A stretch of 10,348 nt of DNA, from the NCBI GenBank assembly GCA_964448935.1, contig CAYVBE010000158.1, positions 1 to 10,348 of the forward strand. Direction: 5' to 3'. This document shows, in pieces, positions 5,447 through 10,348 of the stretch. The notes under the pieces were generated by a model. It worked only from the letters and a program-made list of their open reading frames with translations. It was not told the DNA's origin and did not search any database. A program made the translations under genes and the position numbers. Every line of letters begins with the position of its first letter. Positions within the stretch are counted from its first letter, which is position 1. This DNA is from CAYVBE01 sp964448935 (GTDB lineage: Bacteria; Planctomycetota; Brocadiia; SM23-32).

Positions 5447-5671
5447 CTAAGGAACGGTGATCCTTCTATAGATGTGCGGAGGCTGGATGACGGCATGCTC
5501 CACCCGGGGTCGTGCACTTCGGCCGCCCGGCCCGGGCGCCCGTGGCACCGTGTCTGTTGTGTTTACGGTATTCCTCGTCTGCTAAGATGCAGGCGCTTCG
5601 CCAGTTCGCAGAAGCCGTCCGCGAGGTCTTCTATCAAGCGCCGGCGGGCAAGTCGGCCCCGAATACCTCGC

Positions 5672-5688
5672 CAACTATCGGTTGATAG
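5672..5688. promoter_or_regulatory. Candidate operator overlapping the beta-helix gene promoter
   Basis: Two interleaved inverted repeats lie across the -35 box: CAAC-TATCG-GTTG (5672-5684) and CTATC-GGTT-GATAG (5675-5688). A regulator bound here would block polymerase, which would suit substrate-controlled expression of a polysaccharide-use operon. The arms are only four and five bases, so chance is possible. Confidence 0.25.
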
Positions 5689-5709
5689 ACGCCACCCAGC
5701 GGGTACAAT
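5682..5709 (+). promoter_or_regulatory. Sigma70-type promoter of the beta-helix/CBM operon
   Basis: TTGATA (5682-5687) and TACAAT (5704-5709) each match the consensus at five of six positions, with a 16-base spacer. Transcription would start near 5716, leaving a leader of about 44 bases before the ATG at 5760. This also argues against the upstream TTG at 5682 as a start codon. Confidence 0.6.
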
Positions 5710-5759
5710 CCCTATTGGGCCGGAGCACGTTTCTGGGACGACTTGGGAGGGACGGCGCG

Positions 5760-8700
5760 ATGGAAGCACGGATATGGAGATTCGGGGGCGTTTTGGTGGC
5801 ACTTCTGGCATTGGTGCCGGTGCTCTGCGGGGCGGCGGAGTGGAGCTGGCAGCGGCAGCAGGCGCGGGTGCTGCCGCAGGGCGACCTGGAATGGCAGCCG
5901 CAGGAGTTCGCCTTCGAGACGGGGGACTCGGTCCGCTACATAGACTTCGAGGGCGGAGATGACGGTGCGGCAGGCACCTCCAGGGACGCCGCGTGGAAGC
6001 ATCACCCCTGGGACCCCGCCGCCACGGGCCGCGCGGCGGCCTGCTCCGGCGTCCACACCTACGTGTTCAAGCGCGGCGTGATCTATCGCGGTGCGCTTGA
6101 GGGCGACGGCTCCGGAGAACCGGGCAATCCCATCCGCCTGACCTCCGATCCCTCGTGGGGTGACGGGCAGGCCATGATCTACGGTTCGGACGCCGTGACC
6201 GGCTGGCAAAAGGGGGCGGAACATGCCGACATTCCACAGGCCGATCGGGTCTGGCGGGCGGACGTGGACTTCACGCCCCGCTGCGTCTGGATGGTGGACG
6301 ACGGCCGGATCACCCGCCTGAAGCTGGCCCGCACGCCCAACTGGACGGTCAGCGACCCCGACGAGATCAAGAGCGAGTGGTGGGAATGGGAGAACCCGCA
6401 GTGGTGGAAGGACGACGGCCACAAGACCACGGTCAACGGCAGGCGGATGCACCTGGGCGTGGACACGAAGCACCTGACGAAGCCGGCGGATTACTACCAG
6501 GACGCCATCGTCTGGACCGAGTACGGCATCATGATGGGCACGCCCTTCGCCAGCCGCGTCGAGGCGGTCCAGCCGGACCAGAACGCCATCGCCTTCCAGG
6601 GCGTCTGGTACGGCGACAGCGGCCAGATCATCAAGGGCAACCGCTACTACCTGGAGGACAGGCCCCATTACCTGGACGAGCCCGGCGAGCTGTGGTTCGA
6701 GAAGAGAGGCGAAGGCGGCCGGCTCTACGTGCGGCTGCCCGGCGACGCCGACCCCCGGCGGGTCACCATCGAGGCGGCCAGGCGGCTCAGCCTCGTTGAC
6801 CTGCGGAACACCGGTCACCTCCACGTGAGCGGGCTGACGTTCCGCTTCACGAATGTCGCTGACCTGACTGTGCGAACCCTCACCGAGACCCACGAACAGG
6901 TAGACGGAGCCTGCGTGCGCATGCTGGGCTCCGGCCGGGACCTGCGCGTCTCCAACTGCCGCTTTGAGCACGTGAACAAGGCCGTTCGTCTGAAGGCGAT
7001 CGGCGACGGCGATTGCGTGGACGGCGTCGTGGTGTCGGACAACGAGATACTGAACACCGACCACGGCGCGATAGACATCTCCGACGGCATGCGCTGGGGC
7101 AAGAAGGTGCCACCCCTGGGGCAGCTCGGGCGGGTGGAGGTGATGCGCAACCGGCTGCACCGGATCGGTCTGCGGCCTGTTCGCTCCGAGCACGGCCACG
7201 CCGTCACAATCAACTTTCCCGCCGTGGCCGAGATAGCAGGCAACATCCTGCACCGCTGCTACGGCGCCGGTCTGTTCATCTTCGGCGGCAAGTCCAGCGG
7301 CTACCGAGGCGACGCCCCGCTGAGCCGCATCCTGATCCACCACAACGAGGTGGTGGACCCGCTGCTGAACACCAACGACTGGGGCGGGATCGAGACCTGG
7401 CAGAGCGGCCCCTACTACGTCTACAACAACGTGAGCGGCAACCCGGGCGGCTACATGAACTGGCGCTACAACCCCGAGAAGCCGGGCAGCGCGCGGTTCG
7501 GGCACGCCTACTACATGGACGGCTCGTTCAAAAACTACCAGTTCAACAACATCGCCTGGGGCAAGAACAACGATCCGGGGAGCATATACTGCAACACGTC
7601 GGCCTTCCAGGAGATCATCAGCTACCAGAACACGGTCTTCAACAACACGATCTACCGGTTCTTGAAGGGATCGCGGCGGCAGAAGCCCGAAGCTGGACGG
7701 GACAAGTTCATGGGCAACATCTCGCAGGACATCAGCGAATGGGTATTCTGGCACGCGCCGGCGGCGGATGCCCAGGCCGACCCGAACGTCTACCAGGTGA
7801 GCGATACCGGCGAGGACTTCGCCTACGAAACTCTGGCTTATTCGTCCAACGTTTTCGCAGGGATTGCCGGAGACCTGGGTGTGTTCGAGGCATCCGGCGT
7901 GCCGCGGCCGAAGCTGCGGCACATGCGCGGCGCGCTGCAAGCGCGGGAGGCGATCGCCGGCGACGTAGGCGTTGAAACCGATGAATCCGTGCTCCGAGAC
8001 CCGGCTAACCACGACTTCCGGCCTGCCCCCGGCTCGCCTGCGGCCGACAGCGGGGTGAAGGTGTTCGTGCCCTGGGGCCTCTACGCCATGGTGGGCGAGT
8101 GGAACTTCTACCCCGCCGGCGACGACGCCACGCGGGTACTGGACGAGCACTGGTACCTCACGCCCTATCACGTGGGCCGCGAGGGCTACCTGACCCGGCC
8201 CACGTATCCCCTGACGGCGGTCAACGTGGCCGCGGGCGACTACACCGCCGGGCCGCTGGAGGACTGGACGAAGGGCGCGCTGGAGCTGAACGGTCGGGAC
8301 CAGTACCTGGTGCTCACCAATGAGAACATAGACGAGCCCGTCCGAATGGAGTCCAGGGTGAAGCTGCCCGAGGGCGGCTGGGCGAAGGTCACGCTGCCGG
8401 AACGGATCATCCCGGGCGAGCCGTTCGAGGTGAAGGTGGAGCTGACCGAGGCGCAGCCGGACCAGATGGTGCAGGTCCACCTGCACTGGCTCAAGACCGG
8501 CGGTTTCGGCGGCTTCAACGCCTGGGGCGGTCAGCCAAAGCCCGGGGCTTCGAAGGGACCGCACACCTGGAAGTTCACCCCGGAAGGCAAGCCGGACCTG
8601 ACCGCCTTCTCCGCCACCGTCTTCCTCAGCCCCACCGGCGACTTCGGCGACCACACGCTCATTGACCGCATCCACGTGCCCAAGGCCGATCCGGGCGCCG

Positions 8701-9311
8701 AGACCGGCTCCAGGACCGTCACACTGGGCGGCGGCGGTGAGGAAGCCGTCCGGTGGGTCTCCGTTACCGGGGAAGACCTCAAGACCCCCGAAATCCACAC
8801 CTCTAACTTCCTGGTCGAGGCGTACCTGAGGACCGGATCGGGAGCAAGCGGCGTGCTGGCCGAGAAGATGGCCGACGCCGGCTACTCGCTGACCGTCAAC
8901 GCCGACGGCCGGGCCGAGTTCGCCGTCAAAGGCGGCGGCGTCTCCGCGCGGATCACGGGAAACACCGCCCTGAACGATGGTCGCTGGCACCACGTGCTCG
9001 CCGAGGCCGACCGCGATGCGCGCACGCTGACGCTCTACGTGGACGGCAGGCGGGACGCCTCCGGCGCAGGCGTGGGGCCGGATGTTTCCCTGGCCAACGA
9101 CGCCGACCTGCACGTCGGCGGCACGCCGGATGGCCGCTGCCTGGACTGCACGCTGGAGTTCATGCGCGTCAGTCGCGGCACGCTGGCCGACGCCCGGACC
9201 TCGATCGAGGAACTCTACGAATGGCAGTTCAACGGCCCGTTCCTGCGCGACTTCACCGGGCGCGAATCGGTGAACAAGCGCGATGCCGGCGCCATCGAGG
9301 GCGGCCGGTGA
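5760..9311 (+). CDS. Secreted right-handed parallel beta-helix protein with C-terminal LamG-like domain, probable polysaccharide-active enzyme
   Basis: A secreted protein of 1183 residues. The ATG at 5760 is preferred over the upstream TTG because GGGAGG precedes it and a signal peptide follows at once (positive MEARIWR, hydrophobic VLVALLALVPVL, cleavage about CGA|A at residue 25). Residues about 60-340 form an N-terminal beta-rich part ending in GELWFEKRGEGGRLYVRLPG (about 309-328), a feature common before parallel beta-helices. The helix follows (about 345-660), with repeated turns such as LHVSGLTF, LRVSNCRF, VVVSDNEI and VEVMRNRL. TNDWGGIETW (538-547) and YYMDGSF (D587) put acidic residues where beta-helix glycosidases and lyases often have catalytic ones. 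A LamG/concanavalin-like region ends the protein (ALELNG 840-845; DGRWHHV 1073-1079; YVDGR 1093-1097). The fold recalls GH141-like and polysaccharide-lyase-like proteins; the substrate is not known. Confidence 0.85.
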   Translation: MEARIWRFGGVLVALLALVPVLCGAAEWSWQRQQARVLPQGDLEWQPQEFAFETGDSVRYIDFEGGDDGAAGTSRDAAWKHHPWDPAATGRAAACSGVHTYVFKRGVIYRGALEGDGSGEPGNPIRLTSDPSWGDGQAMIYGSDAVTGWQKGAEHADIPQADRVWRADVDFTPRCVWMVDDGRITRLKLARTPNWTVSDPDEIKSEWWEWENPQWWKDDGHKTTVNGRRMHLGVDTKHLTKPADYYQDAIVWTEYGIMMGTPFASRVEAVQPDQNAIAFQGVWYGDSGQIIKGNRYYLEDRPHYLDEPGELWFEKRGEGGRLYVRLPGDADPRRVTIEAARRLSLVDLRNTGHLHVSGLTFRFTNVADLTVRTLTETHEQVDGACVRMLGSGRDLRVSNCRFEHVNKAVRLKAIGDGDCVDGVVVSDNEILNTDHGAIDISDGMRWGKKVPPLGQLGRVEVMRNRLHRIGLRPVRSEHGHAVTINFPAVAEIAGNILHRCYGAGLFIFGGKSSGYRGDAPLSRILIHHNEVVDPLLNTNDWGGIETWQSGPYYVYNNVSGNPGGYMNWRYNPEKPGSARFGHAYYMDGSFKNYQFNNIAWGKNNDPGSIYCNTSAFQEIISYQNTVFNNTIYRFLKGSRRQKPEAGRDKFMGNISQDISEWVFWHAPAADAQADPNVYQVSDTGEDFAYETLAYSSNVFAGIAGDLGVFEASGVPRPKLRHMRGALQAREAIAGDVGVETDESVLRDPANHDFRPAPGSPAADSGVKVFVPWGLYAMVGEWNFYPAGDDATRVLDEHWYLTPYHVGREGYLTRPTYPLTAVNVAAGDYTAGPLEDWTKGALELNGRDQYLVLTNENIDEPVRMESRVKLPEGGWAKVTLPERIIPGEPFEVKVELTEAQPDQMVQVHLHWLKTGGFGGFNAWGGQPKPGASKGPHTWKFTPEGKPDLTAFSATVFLSPTGDFGDHTLIDRIHVPKADPGAETGSRTVTLGGGGEEAVRWVSVTGEDLKTPEIHTSNFLVEAYLRTGSGASGVLAEKMADAGYSLTVNADGRAEFAVKGGGVSARITGNTALNDGRWHHVLAEADRDARTLTLYVDGRRDASGAGVGPDVSLANDADLHVGGTPDGRCLDCTLEFMRVSRGTLADARTSIEELYEWQFNGPFLRDFTGRESVNKRDAGAIEGGR

Positions 9312-9343
9312 CACGACATTCCAACCGCTCAGGAGGTGGTCCG

Positions 9344-10348
9344 ATGGAGGTTAAGGCAGTCCTATGGGCTTTCATGGCGATGCTCCTGCTCGGCCCCGCG
9401 GCGGCCTGGGCGCAGTCGGTGGTCTATAACGGCTCCTTCGACCGTGTTGGGAGCGACGGCGCCCCGGACGGTTGGGCGGCTGCGGGCCGCGCGGGATGCG
9501 TGCAGAGGCTGTCCGCCGTCCGGGACCCGGAACGCGGCACCGTGGCGAAGCTTGAGTGCACGGCCTTCGAGCCGGGATATCCGGACAGCCACGCCATGGT
9601 CGCCCAGATGGGTCGGGTGGCGGTGCGCAGGGGGCAGCACTACCTGCTCAGCTTCTGGGCGCGCGCCCGGGACCTGCACGGCAGCGCCGTCCGCGTGGCG
9701 CTCTCGAACACCAGGCAGTGGTCGAACGCCGGGTTGATGGACTCCTTTGTGCCGGGAGCGGAATGGAAGCGCTTCGAGTTCCGGTTCAGCGCGAACCAGA
9801 GCCTGGAGGCCGCCGACAGCCGCCTGCAGATATGGTATGGCAGGACCGGCACGCTCTTCCTGGACGATGTCCAGATGGTCCCGGCCGAGGCGCAGAGGGC
9901 GGAGCGCCACCCGCAGATCACGCTCGACGGCGTCCGCAACGCCGTTCCCAACAGCAGCTTCGAGTGCGGCGGCTCGGGCTGGGGCTGCTGGACGCCGGAA
10001 TACTATAGCTGGGGCACCAGCCCTTTCCGGCTACTGGGTGAGCTGGACGAGAGCCGCGCGCGGCACGGCGGCCGGTCGTGGAAGCTGACACTCCGGCCCG
10101 ACGCGCCGCGCATGTTCTTCGACTACTACGACCCCGTGGACGCCGTTCTGCGGGCGGTGGCCGTCGGGCACGAGGGATGGCTGGTGACCGAGCCGGGCCA
10201 GGCATACACCTTCTCGGCCTGGGTCTCGGCGGACCGCCCCGGCGTGCCGGTGGCCATCTACGCCCAGAACGCCGACGGCCCGCGCCGCGAGAGCAAGGCC
10301 GAGGTGGGCACCGAATGGCAGCGGCTGACGCTGTCCTTCACAGCCGAG
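9344..10348 (+). CDS. Secreted protein with two tandem CBM4/9-like (CenC-type) carbohydrate-binding modules, 5' part
   Basis: An open frame of 335 residues without a stop before the right edge. The ATG at 9344 follows AGGAGG (9331-9336) seven bases upstream, and the frame begins 32 bases after the beta-helix gene, so the two are probably co-transcribed. A signal peptide is clear (MEVKAVLW, hydrophobic AFMAMLLLGPAAAWA, cleavage after A23). Module 1 (about 27-180) begins VVYNGSFDR and ends LFLDDVQMVP, the usual first and last strands of CenC-type carbohydrate-binding domains. Module 2 (about 199 onward) begins NAVPNSSFECGGSGWGCW and continues with a second jelly-roll pattern (HGGRSWKLTL, AYTFSAWVSA, EWQRLTLSF). 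Such tandem modules often precede a glycoside hydrolase domain, which would lie beyond the window. Function beyond sugar binding and secretion cannot be stated. Confidence 0.88.
   Translation, partial: MEVKAVLWAFMAMLLLGPAAAWAQSVVYNGSFDRVGSDGAPDGWAAAGRAGCVQRLSAVRDPERGTVAKLECTAFEPGYPDSHAMVAQMGRVAVRRGQHYLLSFWARARDLHGSAVRVALSNTRQWSNAGLMDSFVPGAEWKRFEFRFSANQSLEAADSRLQIWYGRTGTLFLDDVQMVPAEAQRAERHPQITLDGVRNAVPNSSFECGGSGWGCWTPEYYSWGTSPFRLLGELDESRARHGGRSWKLTLRPDAPRMFFDYYDPVDAVLRAVAVGHEGWLVTEPGQAYTFSAWVSADRPGVPVAIYAQNADGPRRESKAEVGTEWQRLTLSFTAE

Larger units (their letters stand above)
5360..5759. other. Divergent intergenic region
   Basis: Four hundred bases separate the minus-strand ferredoxin/ATP-grasp operon from the plus-strand beta-helix gene. 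Both edges hold promoters (5419-5446 minus, 5682-5709 plus). In between, about 5450-5670, I see no convincing gene. A 15-base GC palindrome lies at 5524-5538, and a 32-codon frame at 5587-5685 lacks a ribosome-binding site. Confidence 0.7.

Noticed and set aside
5449..5465. AAGGA-N7-TCCTT inverted repeat upstream of the minus-strand promoter
   Set aside because: Five-base arms only and no matching second site; not distinguishable from chance.
5524..5538. A 15-base GC palindrome
   Set aside because: It is short and made only of G and C in a GC-rich region, so it is expected by chance.
5557..5588. A possible second plus-strand promoter (TTTACG ... TAAGAT)
   Set aside because: Only weak matches with a 15-base spacer; the 5682-5709 promoter is much better.
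5587..5685. A 32-codon frame (MQALRQFAEAVREVFYQAP...) in the divergent intergenic region
   Set aside because: Its codons look plausible, but there is no ribosome-binding site, its end overlaps the -35 box of the next promoter, and no family is recognisable; a leader peptide cannot be excluded.
7013..7975. A 320-codon plus-strand frame inside the beta-helix gene
   Set aside because: It is an Arg/His/Gln-rich out-of-frame product of the same DNA with no ribosome-binding site.
5712..9314. A 1200-codon open frame on the minus strand opposite the beta-helix gene
   Set aside because: It is the antisense shadow of a GC-rich gene with third-position G/C bias; it is rich in Val, Arg, Gly and His without domains or a signal peptide, while the plus strand shows a full secreted protein.
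9362..9910. A minus-strand frame opposite the CBM protein
   Set aside because: It is antisense to a frame with signal peptide, ribosome-binding site and two recognisable CBM modules.

Overview
The window looks like a scaffold from a GC-rich, probably anaerobic or microaerophilic, polysaccharide-using bacterium. The secreted parallel beta-helix/LamG protein and the carbohydrate-binding protein suggest a Planctomycetota-, Armatimonadota- or Hydrogenedentes-like lineage. The oxygen-defence set (PerR, DpsL-like ferritin, Prx6-type peroxiredoxin, small ferredoxin, ferritin) is typical of anaerobes that meet oxygen. The lineage is inferred from gene content only.

Left part (1-2904, all on the minus strand): in transcription order perR, a DpsL-like ferritin cut by a 100-N scaffold gap, a small ferredoxin with an Asp in its second cluster motif, a Prx6-type peroxiredoxin, an FtnA-type ferritin and the start of a ZupT-like metal transporter. 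Together they read as one peroxide- and metal-homeostasis block: a peroxide sensor, two iron-sequestering/ferroxidase proteins, a peroxidase, an electron carrier and a divalent-metal permease. Two stable inverted repeats lie between genes. perR has a near-consensus sigma70-type promoter that starts inside the last codons of the gene upstream.

Middle part (2929-5359, minus strand): three genes joined by 4-base ATGA overlaps. They encode an N-terminal double [4Fe-4S] ferredoxin-domain protein of unknown function, an unrecognised protein with a Cys-rich C-terminus, and an ATP-grasp ligase. A perfect TATAAT -10 box and a strong GGAGG ribosome-binding site precede the first gene. This cassette is the best candidate here for an undescribed pathway.

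Right part (5760-10348, plus strand): divergent from the rest. After a 400-base intergenic region with a good sigma70-type promoter come a large secreted beta-helix protein with a C-terminal LamG-like region (1183 aa) and, 32 bases further, a secreted protein with two tandem CBM4/9-like modules that runs off the window. They look co-transcribed and probably act on an extracellular polysaccharide.
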